A DNA stretch of 64,000 nt from contig OX485808.1 of NCBI GenBank assembly GCA_950295325.1, positions 10,294,501-10,358,500 of the forward strand, given 5' to 3'. Source of the DNA: Polytrichum commune (lineage: Eukaryota > Streptophyta > Polytrichopsida > Polytrichales > Polytrichaceae). Below, one piece after another: positions 47,476 to 59,355 of this stretch (positions are counted from its first letter, which is position 1; each line of letters starts with the position of its first letter). A model generated the notes under the pieces. The model saw nothing but the letters and a program-made list of their open reading frames with translations. It had not been told where the DNA came from and made no database searches. The position numbers were made by a program, and so were the translations under genes.

Positions 47476-49090
47476 GTTACTTGTATAAAATAATCTTAGC
47501 AATTGATGCAACATTATTAAACATAAGTAGTTGGGTCGAACAAATTTAAGCATCAATGTGTACAAGGAATTTTAGACATTCACATTGACTCACAAGAGGA
47601 AAACATGTCCAAATCAACTACACATGATTGCAGTAATCATAGTAGAAACGGTCACCGGTATCTAGTGGTAACAATCAATTGATGTAGTCTTGATGGCCTA
47701 GTCAAAAGCCGTAATTCCCAATATTGTTGTTTCAGACCCACCGGGTATTATATGGGTTGTAATCAAATTTGTTAGGTTGAGGCATACCCTTTACCCATTT
47801 TACCATAGTGGGTGGCATGGGTTGGGTTTCAGGAGGCATTCTTTCGGTGCCGTCTTGGTAACATGCGTTAGATTTGGTGTAATGTATGGATTGCAACACC
47901 ATCCCGCCCAGTAATCCTATACCAATATTCCCACCATTGTTGCCCTTTTGTGGCTAGCAGGTTCATGCTGGAATTCAATATGTTGTGCTCCCCCACTCGC
48001 CAAAGTTGCACCTGCAATATTCAAACTATGCAAAGACTTGCACCCATCAAGCAACAATACAATTCCATAACCTGAACATTGTGTACCCAATGTCAATATC
48101 TCAATGTTTATAACTATTCATTGTATATCTCATTGAAGAGAGTGTCAATTGCCTAACACATATCATGTATTTTTGAATGCAATATTGCAACTTCTCGATT
48201 CATCCCCACAAATTTACACAAATTTTCAAGATTACAATACCCTCACACTTCCACAAATCATATCAAGAACACCTACACAAACAAAAAAGGTTGCACAACC
48301 CCCCCCCCCTCCCCCCCCCCCCCCTAGAAATGAAAATAACAATCTTCGTTCACAAGCACATATAATACTTCAAGCTTGATTCATGAGAAAATTTCACACT
48401 CCTTGCTGACAAGGGAAAAACTATGCAACAACCTAAGGGGTGCAGATACTATATGTAGAGCTTAAGCCCTAGAATGACCACGATCACAAGCAGCATGGGT
48501 AGCTCAAAATGAAGATGAGGACTGAAGAGAAATGACAGCAACACCAAACAAGTTTGCAAGTGGAGAATTTCAGTACAGAAGTACTTTGTACGTACACTCA
48601 AGCACACCTACATCAACATAAAGAGGTTGCACGTACAGACAACCACAAAAGTGCGATTCACAAGCGCATATGATTACCCAAGCTTCATCTGACAGGGAAA
48701 AGTTTATGGCCCTTGCTAAAGGGAATTATAGCAGCACCACCAGAAGACTTAAGTTAGCAAGTGGAGAATTCCGGAAAGAAAATATTTTTGATTTGTTTGA
48801 CCTCCCATACCTGTTGAAAAGATTGCGCTTGCCATCATCATCTTCATGACTCTGCTTCTTGGTGGGTATCGTCCAGCCATTTTTTTGGCATTTTTTTAAT
48901 TTCGGACGGGTGGCACAGAAGTGTGGATGAAGTTCGTTGTAGTGGCTAAAGCATGTTTTTCTAAAGTAGTTTTCTTTTTAGAATTATATGTTTCATTTTT
49001 CACTGTTTGGCTACATGACGTAAATCACAATAGTACAAATAGGGCGATAGGCATTTTGGATTCATTGCTCATGTAGGCGATAATGCATTA
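47476..49090. other. Intergenic; degenerate duplication and C tract
   Basis: No gene seen. A C-rich tract lies at 48300-48325. Two diverged copies of a block with 'acctacac', 'aggttgcac', 'cacaagc(a/g)catat', 'aagcttcat' and 'agcaagtggagaatt' occur at about 48245-48580 and 48600-48790. A C-run and filler in the first copy explain the length difference. Confidence 0.45.
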
Positions 49091-49440
49091 AAAAATGTCA
49101 TTAAATTGGCAACAAGCCTTCAAATACATTGTGCACATTGGCGAGTATTTAAAACCAATTGCTAAAAAAATTTCTAAAAACTTCTATCATCTAAATTCTA
49201 ATGAATTAAATAAAGTCCTCTCAGACGAGGCCTCGGCTGTTGTATACAAGGATCTTCCACCTCCAGTAACCAGACTCCAATGGTGACTTCCAAAAACATC
49301 AAAATTGCCAATTACAAAACCATGACACAAAACTGCGACGGATGAACAAACCAACATGTTTGGAGTCTGGGAAGTTAACACTCACAAGGACACACAATTG
49401 AACAACAAGCTAATTGAACAGCAAAGATACAAAGATACAA
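49091..49440. other. Unexplained short open frame
   Basis: A 63-codon plus-strand frame (49095-49286) ends SDEASAVVYKDLPPPVTRLQW. No family recognised; not called as a gene. Confidence 0.25.
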
Positions 49441-49985
49441 AGATTAGATTACAGCCAACAACTAATCAACCTAAAGCTAATCAACCTAAAGCTAATCAAC
49501 CAGCACCTAATGAACCTGAAGCTAATAAGCCAGCAGCTAATCAAGCTGAAGCTAATTGAACAGCAAGCTAATCAACCTAAAGCTAATCAACTAGCAAGCT
49601 AATCAACCTGAAGCTAATTGAACAACAAGCTAATCAACCTGAAGCTAATTGAACCAGCAAGCTAATCAACCAGCAACCAGCAAACTAATCAACCAGCAAG
49701 CTAATTGAACAGCCCCCTAATTGAACAGCAAGCTAATTGAACAGCAAACAAGCTAATTGAACAACAAGCTAATTAAGCAAGCTAATTGAACAACAAGCTA
49801 ATTGAACCAGCAAGCTAATTGAACAGCAAACAAGCTAATTGAACAACAAGCTAATTAAGCAAGCTAATTGAACAACAAGCTAATTGAACCAGCAAGCTAA
49901 TCAACTAGCAACCAACAAACTAATCAACCAGCAAGCTAATTGAACAGCCCCCTAATTGAACAACAAGCTAATAATCAATAACCAG
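49440..49985. repeat. Minisatellite, 3' flank of the hAT-like gene
   Basis: About 540 bp of degenerate 16-bp-class units, mainly AAGCTAATTGAACAGC and AGCTAATCAACC(T/A)GA. The same units in the same orientation fill introns 2 and 1 of the neighbouring minus-strand gene. The plus strand happens to be open in one frame early in the array (NQPKANQPAPNEPEANKP...), which I regard as a by-product of the repeat. Confidence 0.9.
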
Positions 49986-49986
49986 C

Positions 49987-50060
49987 AACTACATAAAAAA
50001 TATGCATGCGAAAAAACCTTTTGATGGAACCCTGTTTACATTGGCCATGGAGCCATAACG
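49987..50060. repeat. Inverted repeat, left arm, bracketing the hAT-like gene
   Basis: About 74 bp from AACTACATAAAA to GGAGCCATAACG. It matches the reverse complement of 55006-55080 with roughly a dozen differences. Landmarks are GCATGCGAAAAAACCTT, GGAACCCTGTTTACA and TGGCCATGGAGCC. It lies about 195 bp beyond the stop codon of the gene. Confidence 0.85.
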
Positions 50061-50255
50061 GCAGCAAGGAACCTCTGACCAACAAGCACTCATAAGTTGC
50101 AATCATAAATCCCCCCCCCAAAAAAAACACTCATGGAGGTGGAATTCCAAGTATACCCAACATCATAGAGCCTAGAATGTCATCATTGAGGAATGTTGAA
50201 ACTCGTACATAATTCCTTGTACATAGGAACCAATTACATATTAGATTGAAACGAG

Positions 50256-53200
50256 CTAGCAATCTCGTTTGTGATTCGCATGCCATATCTCATAAACCTT
50301 CTCAAACGGAAAGTTTTCCAACTTGTAAAATTTTTGGCTGAATATGCCTACACAACATGCCAAGTGCTCACTCAAACGATTGCGTAATTTGGACTTTATG
50401 AATGCCACATTCGAGAATGTGCGCTCGTCCTCAACGGACCCAAGCACTTGAACAACTGCCAATTCAGCCACCTTAAACCATTCCCCAAAGCTGCTCCTCA
50501 ACACTTGTGACATACTTAGATTCCGCCAAAGCTTGGTTAGGGGGTTGATCGTAATGGGCTTACGCATGGCATCAGCTGCGTTTGCTTTCATTGCACCTTT
50601 GAACAAACCTGCCTCGTGGTTCAAGGCTGCCATCTCCAGCACGGGTGGTGAGTACACTTCACCGACTTTCTTCTCGTAGCAATAGTGGTCCTTCAAGCAT
50701 TTGAAGTGTGCCTCAAATAGCTCATCAGCATTGGGTTGGAGCCAATACTGGGGGTAGACAACCCCCAGAGAATCCATCAAGTTCGAGGCCGGAAAACGGC
50801 TTGAAAGTTCCTTGATCAAACGATCTGCAGCCCCTACAACAGCCACCACATCCACCACAACACCCAACTACCTTGGTTAGCCACATAATCCCCAATAATG
50901 CATATCAACATATAACACAAAAACATTCACACAAGGACTATAATTGCACAAACATGGCCATACCTATGCACGAGCCCTTGACATTGTCCACAATGTCTTT
51001 AAATGCCTCCCTTGACACTGTTTGGGTGCCGCCATCTCCTTTAGGCATCGTGGCTGAATGGGTGAAAGGCCCACACTTGAAGACAACATACTCACATGCG
51101 GCTTCATTCACATCCAAAACTCCGGGCACCCATGACAGAGACATGCTGTCATGACGGCCACTAATCAAATCTGTGAACTCACGAAAAGAATCACTTGTGA
51201 AAGAGGAAACTGGATCACAATAAAGCTCGTAGAGTTGACCTTGACAGACCTTCACCGCGGCAAGGTAGTCGCATATGAAGATGTCTTGTTGTTGGCTGAA
51301 TTTCACAAGATAGTGAACCGTTTCAAGCAATGGTAAAAAACCGGCCAAGGCAATAGGGATAGAGATGTCTACAAGGAGGTTGTAGTTACCAATTGCTACC
51401 TCCCTTGCCACTGATGTTGATGTTCCATCGAGGCCATCTTGGTGCATCTTATGAACCAAGGTTCGATACTCAGACATCACCCTCTTCAAGGGTGATAACA
51501 TGGACAACCACCTCGTTTTCATGTTCCGTATGATCTTTAGACCTTTGGTTTGCATTACCTCTGAGAGCCTCGTAAATTCGATGTGTCTCTTGGGAGACCT
51601 TGCAAAATATTTGTGCAAGTTATGCAAGAGGTTCTCGATCTTGTCTATGACCGGCAAATGCGAGAGCTCCTTGATCGCAAGGTTGGTGCGATGGCTGACA
51701 CAATGAACCCCATGCATGTGGGGGCTGATCAAGTCTTGTAAGAGCCTGGTCACACCTGACCTTGCACCCTGCCACCCCCACCATCAAACATTAGACCCTA
51801 AAACCAGCATCTAATCAACCATCAAGTAATCAACCTGCAACTAATGAACCAACAAGTTATCAGCCAGCAACTAATCAACCTGAAGCTAATAAGCCAGCAA
51901 CCTGAAGTTAATAAGCTAACCAACTAATAATCAACCAGCTAATAATCAACCTGAAGCTAATAAGCTAATAATCAACCTGAAGCTAATCAACCAGCTAATA
52001 ATCAACCTAAAACTAATAAGCTAATTGAACAGCCCCCTAATTGAACAGCAATCTAATCAACTAGCAAGCTAATAAGCTAATCAACCAGCAAGCTAATCAA
52101 CCACATGCTAATCAACCTGAAGCTAAGCAACCAACAACTAATCAACCAGAAGCTAATCAACCAACAAGCAATCAACATTAAACTTTAGACAAACCAACCA
52201 GCAACTAATCACTTACTTGGAAAACTGAAGCGCCATCCGCCCCAAATGAAACGAATTTTGACAGGAGCTGCTGGGAGGTTAGACCCCCGTGGACAAGCAA
52301 GGCTTCAACAATCACCTCAGCAAGCTTTGGAGCAGTGGCCCCTTCCGTGAGACGTTCCACCGACACCAATATAGGAGTGCGGTAAAAGTCTTGGACAACA
52401 TAGGCATGGATACTTATCCAAGCCTGATTGTCTACAGTAGTAACCTCATCCACACTTATACTCAAAAACTTACCTCCATGAATGACCTCTCTTGCCTTTT
52501 GCATAACCTGGGCATAGAGATATTCAGCCATCAACCATCTGGAGTTGTCCCCCCAATGTTTCTTGCTCAGGTGAGGCATCTTCAAGAAAGTGAACAACTC
52601 ACGCATGGATTCATACTCCAGCATTGGGCGGCCATGCTGCAGCATATGAAACACCGTTGCAAATTGCGCAATCTTGCGCGCTTTATCTCCTTTGAACTCT
52701 TTTTGCACCTACAATAAAGCAATCAACAAGTTAGGTCTTAGATACACATATGTGCTCCACAATCTGATAAGCAACCAGCAAGCTAATCAACCTGAAGCTA
52801 ACTGAACAACAAAATAATTAAACAACAAGCTAATTGAACTAGCAAGCTAATCAACCAACAACCAACAAACTAATCAACCAGCAAGCTAATTGAACAGCCC
52901 CCTAATTGAACAGCCCCCTAATTGAACAGCAAGCAAGCGAATTGAACAACAAGCTAATTAAGCAAGCTAATTGAACAACAACCTAATTGAACCAGCAAGC
53001 TAATTGAACCAGCAAGCTAATTGATCCAGCAAGCTAATCAACCAACAGCTAGCAAAGTAATTGAACAACCCCCTAATTGAACAACAAGCAAGCTAATTGA
53101 ACAGCAAACTAATTGAACCAGCAAGCTAAGTGATCCAGCAAGCTAATCAACCAGCAGCCAACAAACTAATTGAACAACCCCCTAATTGAACAACAAGCTA

Positions 53201-54027
53201 ATTGAACCAGCTAATTGAAGCAGCAAGCTAATTGAACCAACAACTAATCAACCAGCAACCATGTGCAGGTTAGATCTTAGATAGGCATATAAAAAAATAT
53301 GACAAGAACAAACATGGCTAAGGTGGAAGACACTTACTTGTTGAAGAATAGTTGGCCGATGCAAGGATTGGGCATTGTAGATAGGAACAGCCTTGAGATG
53401 GCCACACTTAGGGTTAATGTAGTATTCGTCTTTTTTTGCATTCAAGTGTGGAAGATCAACCTTTGCCTGCCTTTTTCCAGCATGTTTTTCAAGGGTATCA
53501 GATTTAGCACCCATCACAACAGGTCTACCTTTCACAGACGTGCAAACAATGCACTGAACCCTATCAACAGAAGATTCTTTCCCAGCCCGCAACATTTCAG
53601 CCCATGGATGGGCAAGAGCCCAATTATCCTGACACTTACGACTAGCAGATTCCTTACCTTTACATTTTTTCTGTGTTTTCTTGGCTACAGGAACCTCAGA
53701 GTCAGTCACATTGATGACCTCCAGAAGATCAGACTCGGACTCAACACATATGGACGTGGAATGGGGATTTGGGTTGGATGGTAGGCCACCAGGGCAAATG
53801 AGCTTAACGGCCTTATTAGCTTTTGCGGGGGTGCTGCAATCCTCATCAGGTTTGCTACCAGATGAAGAGGCAGATGAATCAAGCTTTGCACGCTTGCGAG
53901 GGGATGCATCAGACAAGCAAATAGGGCCAGAGTTGGCGGAATTCCGCGAGCTAATGAAATAGCTCTCGAGGACGGTGGCCCTCCTGGCCTTGATAGCCTT
54001 CGACAATGGGGTGGAGGAGGCCGACAT
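50256..54027 (-). CDS. Intact hAT-transposase-family protein (854 aa, four exons)
   Basis: Exons (minus strand): 54027-53338, 52708-52217, 51768-50964, 50833-50256. Introns have GTAAGT/TTGTAG, GTAAGT/GGCAG and GTATGG/TTGTAG ends; phases 0, 0, 1 fit, leaving one open frame. Domains: basic nuclear-signal-like PRKRAK (43-48); an atypical zinc-finger-like CxxC (159, 162) with H182 (SDTLEKHAGKRQ), like plant/animal ZNF862-type hAT proteins; catalytic core with D317 (SISVDEVTT), D388 (SFGADGASVFQ), C417xxH420 (VHCVSHRTNLA), TRW 479-481; C-terminal dimerisation domain from about 785 with E799-R800 (GSVEDERTFSNV, KLRNRLSEH). These are the positions a hAT enzyme uses to cut and join DNA, assigned here by eye. 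It may be a live transposase or a domesticated gene. Start: first ATG of exon 1; no nearer alternative is compelling. Confidence 0.82.
51785..52195. repeat. Minisatellite in intron 2 of the hAT-like gene
   Basis: Nearly the whole 448-bp intron (52216-51769) consists of CAGCAACTAATCAACCTGAAG / AAGCTAATAAGC-type units, related to those at 49440-49985. Confidence 0.88.
52765..53265. repeat. Minisatellite in intron 1 of the hAT-like gene
   Basis: Most of the 629-bp intron (53337-52709). Units are AAGCTAATTGAACAGC, CAGCAAGCTAATCAACC and GCCCCCTAATTGAACA, in the same orientation as the other arrays. Confidence 0.88.
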
Positions 54028-54037
54028 TGCGGCAACA

Positions 54038-54112
54038 GGTTGATTAGCTTGCTGGTTGATTAGCTTGCTGGTTAACTAGCTTCAGGTTGATTAGTTGCTG
54101 GTGATTAGTTGG
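54038..54112. repeat. Inverted-orientation piece of the same minisatellite
   Basis: GGTTGATTAGCTTGCTGGTT units directly upstream of the hAT-like start codon. They are the reverse complement of the units found in the introns and 3' flank. Confidence 0.85.
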
Positions 54113-54117
54113 TAGTT

Positions 54118-54330
54118 CCAGGAAGACGAGCACAAGATGCACAAGAAGGAGGCTGGATGTACAAGATGCACAAGAAGCACAAGGTGCACAAGAAGCACCG
54201 AATGAATCCGCCCAAGATGCACAAGAAGCACCGAATGAAGCCGCCCACCACCAACAGGGAAGTCGAGATCACGATGCAGCGAATGGATCTGCCCACCGCC
54301 CACCGAATGAATCCGCCTCCACCTCCCCAA
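54118..54330. repeat. Second minisatellite upstream of the hAT-like gene
   Basis: Tandem units 'aagatgcacaagaagcac' and 'cgaatgaatccgcccaag', about five diverged copies. The plus-strand frame across it (MHKKHRMNPP-type repeats) is probably non-coding. Confidence 0.8.
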
Positions 54331-54639
54331 ATCAGCCACAACCAAAGGCCAACCCCAATCAGCCACAACCAACTCTAAGTAAGTTTGGATTGCTCAAGAA
54401 TTGCAGAAAGCCAAATTGAACAACTTCAATTGCATTGCACAAACAACAATAATCATTGAGAGCCAGCAGGAGTATGGAAGGTGAGGGAGCCCATTTTGTG
54501 AGCATAGTCCGCATTTTGCTGAGCAAGCCGGATTCAGAAGTCGACGTCGCAATTCAGCAGCAACAAGTGCAAGCCTTCATTCCCTAATCAACCCCACTAC
54601 CCCACTACCCCACTAACATGGTAGTATGGTACTCAGAAA

Positions 54640-55005
54640 CTTGAAAAAGGGGGAGTGGGCTGCGTGCAAATGGAGAATTGAGGCTAGCTGCTACAGAGTG
54701 GAGAGTCTGGACTCCCGACCCTAAACTCATCCACTGGCGATGAGAACTTGGGGGTTTGTAGCAGAAATGGGCGATGAAGCTCGAATGAAGGCGCACCCTG
54801 GGCGAAATGCATCCACGGAGGGGAAGATATGTTCGTTGGGGATGAGAGTGGGTGGCGACAGGAAATTATTACGCCACTCTCCACTTCGCAATGGGGCGCC
54901 GCCGGGGGGGTCGACTTCGCTAGCCAAGGACGTGGAGGGCGACAAGCAGGCCACTCCTTTGCCCATAATGGGGCTAAGTGGCACCCACCCACCTTCTGAG
55001 GTGGA
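54640..55005. promoter_or_regulatory. GC-rich island upstream of the hAT-like gene
   Basis: Much richer in G and C than the surrounding tens of kilobases, with CpG pairs (for example GGGCGCCGCCGG near 54894). It lies 0.6-1.0 kb upstream of the minus-strand start and inside the right inverted repeat, so it could hold the promoter. Open frames on both strands here lack domains. Confidence 0.35.
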
Positions 55006-55080
55006 CGTTTTGGCTCCATGGCCAGTGTAAACAGGGTTCCACCAACAAGGTTTTTTCGCATGCTTATATTTTATGTAGTT
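55006..55080. repeat. Inverted repeat, right arm, bracketing the hAT-like gene
   Basis: Reverse complement of 49987-50060. It contains CAGGGTTCCACCAACAAGG, whose CAGGG start is typical of hAT ends, but that pentamer faces away from the gene rather than forming the outer tip of the bracketed unit. I could not find matching 8-bp duplications beside the outer edges of the two arms. Confidence 0.85.
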
Positions 55081-55224
55081 TTGTGGCTACATTTAGCCCC
55101 AAAAAAAAAGGCTGGTATCGTCCATCATGAATGTAGACAAGGCCGATCAGGAATGTGGGGAACATAGGATGACGTGGCCGTCTCAGAGGGTGGCTTTTCT
55201 AGACAACATTTCCAGCCTCCTACT

Positions 55225-55345
55225 CAATGACACTTGGCAATAGTGTGTTCAAAAATATCTTTCTCTTGTATACTAAAATGTAAAACACATGACACTTGCC
55301 ATTAGTATGCTCAATAATATCTCCCCTTTGCATACAAAATCACAA
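55225..55345. repeat. Fragment of dispersed repeat family A
   Basis: 'tgacacttg(c/g)cattagtatgctcaa' and flanking blocks match 10795-10870 in the same orientation. Confidence 0.6.
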
Positions 55346-57060
55346 ATAATATTTATAACTAAATTCATAGGTATAAAATCTATAACTATTCATTGTACAT
55401 CTCATTTTTGCCAATAAAGGTCAAATTGGTTGTTTGGACATTATAGAACATAAACATCTTTAAAAAGTAAAAAAATTACATTAATAATAAAAGATATAGC
55501 ATTGTGTAACTCCAATAGTAAGTGACACTAAATACAATATTTAGTGTACTATTGGTACTCTCTCTATGCATGCCCCACCAAGGGTTTGGGGGGGAGGGGG
55601 GTTAGAGCTTTAAAGTCCTCATGTCAGGTTGAGTATTAGACTTCATCCCCCGTTTTCTCAAAACTTGTTTCACATTATTGTGCATATGAAATTTGTGAAT
55701 CTAACAAGTTATGAGAAGAAAATCCACGCAAAGTGTATGCATGCTACTACAATTGGCACTCTCTCTATATGTGCCCCAAAGGGAGGCTAGAGCTTCATGG
55801 TGTCTATGTGTAAACTCATCCTTTGGAAATGTAGACACAACAATCAAAACTTCTCCAAAATCCTATGTCCAACATGATGAAGACTAGCCTGATCGCTCTT
55901 ACAATCATGAACACCAAAATGCGAATGGTACAAAAGTGTGTAAATTCCGTCCTTCGTGACTCGATGCCCATGCAACCTTGGATACCATTAAACATCGAAC
56001 CATTGCAAGCATAGGGTGAATGCAAGTTGGAACCACAAAGAATGGAGAGATGAAGAGCATGTTGTTGGTGCAGAGGCCACCGTGCTTGATTACTAAATCA
56101 TGCAAAAAGAACTCACAATCATATAATGACATGATCATAATCACAAAGTCCAAAAATTTATGTGGCTTGCATATACTTTGCAGTTTGCAGCAATCAAAAG
56201 CTATTGATTTGTGGGCACAACAACGAATAATACAAGTGTCAAAAGTATTCCAACCATGGCATAACATAGGATGCCACCCTCTGCCATCCGAGGAGAGATG
56301 GCATCCACCGAAGAAAAATGTCAGCAAAGTCCTTAAAAAACAAACGCATTGGAGTGGATAACCATACCCTCATACCATGGACATCAACCCACATAAGGCA
56401 ACCATCAAGACCGGTCCAACATGCAACCATGAAAACGTAATCAATAGGTCACCCTCCATCCAATTACTGCACCAAACAACCAATGCCAGCAATTGAAGTG
56501 CAACCGAAATGGCAGTGCCTAGCCGGAATGGATGACATTGCAACCGAATCAACCAAAACCCAAATCCCACTTGAAATGGGTTTCATTCACTGCCATTCCA
56601 ACATAAAAGGCAGTCAAAACGGCGGTTCTAATCAAAACGGTTGTGGACATGGCTGCTATCAGCACCGTAGCACATGATTGATTTGGACAAGTTTTCCTCT
56701 AATGGTTGTTGTCAAGTAAAGAGAATTTGCTTTAGGGACACACGAGGCATTTGGTTGCAAATTATTTGGTTTCTCCCATGAATTCTAGGTTCTGACAGCG
56801 ATAAACTACATCACTCAATACTCTTTGAATCACCTAGAAATTTTAATTTTCTCATTTTCATTATTCACCTTCACTAGATTCATTTGCATGCTTAACCCTC
56901 ATTTCTTCATATCAAATAATGAAATTTCAAACCTGATATTTATCTCAAATATCAAATGATTTTGGATACATCAAGTACAAATCCAATCACCATTCATTAT
57001 TTCAACATATCAAATTCACCATCCAACATAAAATTATACAAATAAAATATGTTTTATTGT
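55346..57060. other. Intergenic; possible old transposase scrap on the minus strand
   Basis: A minus-strand stretch (56430-55905) stays coding-like (HGMRVWLSTPMRLFFKDFAD, then CKPHKFLDFVIMIMSLYD). The KPHKF plus downstream pattern faintly recalls piggyBac-type transposases, but too little is conserved to call it. A G tract lies at 55589-55600. Confidence 0.25.
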
Positions 57061-58690
57061 CATACCTTCTAAAAATCAAAACTATTCCAATAGTTTCCCC
57101 CCCTTCTCTCCCTAGACAAAGTTTTTAGAGCACATGGTTGGTGTCGCCTAAAGATGACAATTATAGAGAGGCAGGATCTCATCATCCACATCCGTCTGCT
57201 GAAATCAATGCCATTGATCATTGCCAACTTAGGGTACATTTCCATCACCAGGCGTGTGTTCAAATAGCTCTTAGTTTCTCTGCACTGGAAGCCCATATGG
57301 TCCATGTTAATCTGTTGAAGGCTAAGTGGATAAGGGTCGGAGTACAAAATCTGGTTTTCTTAGTGTAACTTATCAAGTTTAAGTATGTGTACTCATTGTG
57401 GCTATATAGAACATGTGGTAGTATTATAGAATTCCCTCGACCATCTGAGCTTCAAGTTTGTGTGAAATTTGTTCCATGTGTAAGGGGCATCTGCCTTATG
57501 TATAATACTGTCAATTGATGTTTTGTCATGGAAGACAAATCGGTAAATGAATCCAAACACGTCAAATCTGGTCTCCTGCATACCAGAAGGTGGGTGCCAT
57601 ATTTGATTGGATTGCAACAATTTTGTTTGTGAACCATAGACATTTTAAGACTGGGTCATTTCAAATAACTGGGTTGCTTTTAGTGCTTCGTGTTGAACTG
57701 TCTTTCCTCACACATATATTGAGGAGCTTGAAACTTATCAGAATTGCTACCATCTCCAAATGAGATGACACTATGTTTCCCTACTTCCAAAAGGGTGGAT
57801 GTGGCGCACTTGACACACCTGATGGAATGAGACTCTGCTTTTTTCGCTGTCCTCTTCCACATTCTTAGAGTTATGGAACGATTTTCTTCAACTTAGAAAC
57901 TCGTGGAGAAAAGGTGTTCACCAGGAATCTGGCGTTCTCAGTGGGATATAGAACAGTTTATGAGAAAGATGGCGAATCCGGAAACATGACTGCCCTTCTG
58001 ATCGGGAACCAATTGAGATGCATGATTCATGAAACACACACAAAACTCTGTGGATCGTGGCCTTTTAATACACACTGAAATCGAATCAATCCTTAGTTCA
58101 TTAATCTAGGAGATGTGTAGACTCGGACGAAGTGTTTCATTTTATGTCTAAGAACAAGAAATAGAGAACTTCATATATGGTTGCTCAGTATGAGACAACC
58201 TTCTCCCACGATTCAATACTAACTTGAAGCTATATCATGCCGACCAATACAACAATGGTTATTTGGCACATACGAACCCTACCCTGCCAAATTTCATCTA
58301 CATTTATCCTTATTTCCACCAGAGTTTGGTGGGCGAGCAGCATACATGGAAACTTACCCCATCGCAATGTTCTACACCTAACCAAACACACAATCTACGA
58401 CAACAGACACAAGGAAGAATCTCACCATATACCCAAAAGTGGAACACATGTATTTCCACCCCTTGGTTGACCTTTGAGGTATACACAATGTAACTTGCAC
58501 CTTACACGCTTATCAGGCTGGTTATATTACTGACCATGTTGTAATCTCATTTTTTTTCTTACTAGAAATACTGGCAGAAGTCCACTATTTCATGATCTTC
58601 CTGAGATATACACAGAATTTGTAGAGCTACAAGTAGATTCGTTCCCACAATCTGTGTTAAAAGAGTAAGCATGCCCTTGATCCGCTCTGG
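57061..58690. other. Coding-like scraps, no assembled gene
   Basis: Several open pieces. Plus strand 58224-58493 contains PNFIYIYPYFHQSLVGEQHTW and ends at a GTATAC-type donor. Plus strand 58566-58665, after a TTACTAG acceptor, reads NTGRSPLFHDLPEIYTEFVE. Minus strand 57347-57069 contains QQINMDHMGFQCRETKSYL. None is recognised, and strand and exon order are uncertain. Confidence 0.25.
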
Positions 58691-59355
58691 TAGGGTTTAG
58701 GGTTGCCCCAAAAGTCTGAACTTGTTATTGTATGAAGGCCTAGTGTCTGTAGCTTTCCGAGATGAATTAAACAAGCCTCAGCTGTCATTTAGAACCACAC
58801 GTAGCCGTCATTCAGTTTCGTAAAATTGTTCCAAGTTAGCTGTGCCGATGTTTCTAATTCCGCATCTAGATATGCGTTGGACGGACTGGAACAACATGAG
58901 GCGATTGATGTTATTGTGATCAAGTGAATGTTGAATTAGGAAGTGGCCGACGAGCTTCTAATCACGCTTCTCTGAGCTTCCATATTCAGGTTCCTTCTGA
59001 GTATCCTTCCCCACTCGTTGAAGTCAGATTTGGTGTCAGTATTTTCGCTTCCAGACACTGATTTTTTAAGTGCGCCTGTAAGATTCGTCTTCATTTTCCA
59101 TCACTTCTGAACTTCCTGGAGCAATTTCATAAAAGCAGCGGTGCAGCTCACAAACCGATTGAGCCTTGGCAATTTCAGCATCATCCAGGTTTGCTTGCTT
59201 TGTTTAAATCACTTGACCACCAGCCAGTAATTTCTTGTGAAATTTCTTCTCAACTGCATCTTCGTCAAGAATTATCTAAAAGATTTTGTCCGAATGACCT
59301 TTGTATGGAAATTTCTCAACAAAACCAAACAATTCTATAACGGGGCTGAGGATAT
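58691..59355. other. Intergenic, no gene seen
   Basis: Nothing recognisable. Confidence 0.45.

Noticed and set aside
49356-49602. Open frames of NQPKANQPAPNEPEANKP-type repeats
   Set aside because: They are a translation of the minisatellite; the frame exists only while the unit length is a multiple of three, and the same repeat fills introns of the neighbouring gene.
54109-54378. His/Lys/Pro-rich repeat protein on the plus strand
   Set aside because: A by-product of the tandem array upstream of the hAT-like gene; no domain, no independent promoter evidence.
55905-56430. Possible piggyBac-type transposase scrap
   Set aside because: Only a KPHKF-like stretch and general hydrophobic pattern match; no catalytic aspartates could be assigned.
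58224-58665. Two-exon gene with GTATAC donor and TTACTAG acceptor
   Set aside because: The phases do not join without a stop when the nearest sites are used, and no protein family is recognised.
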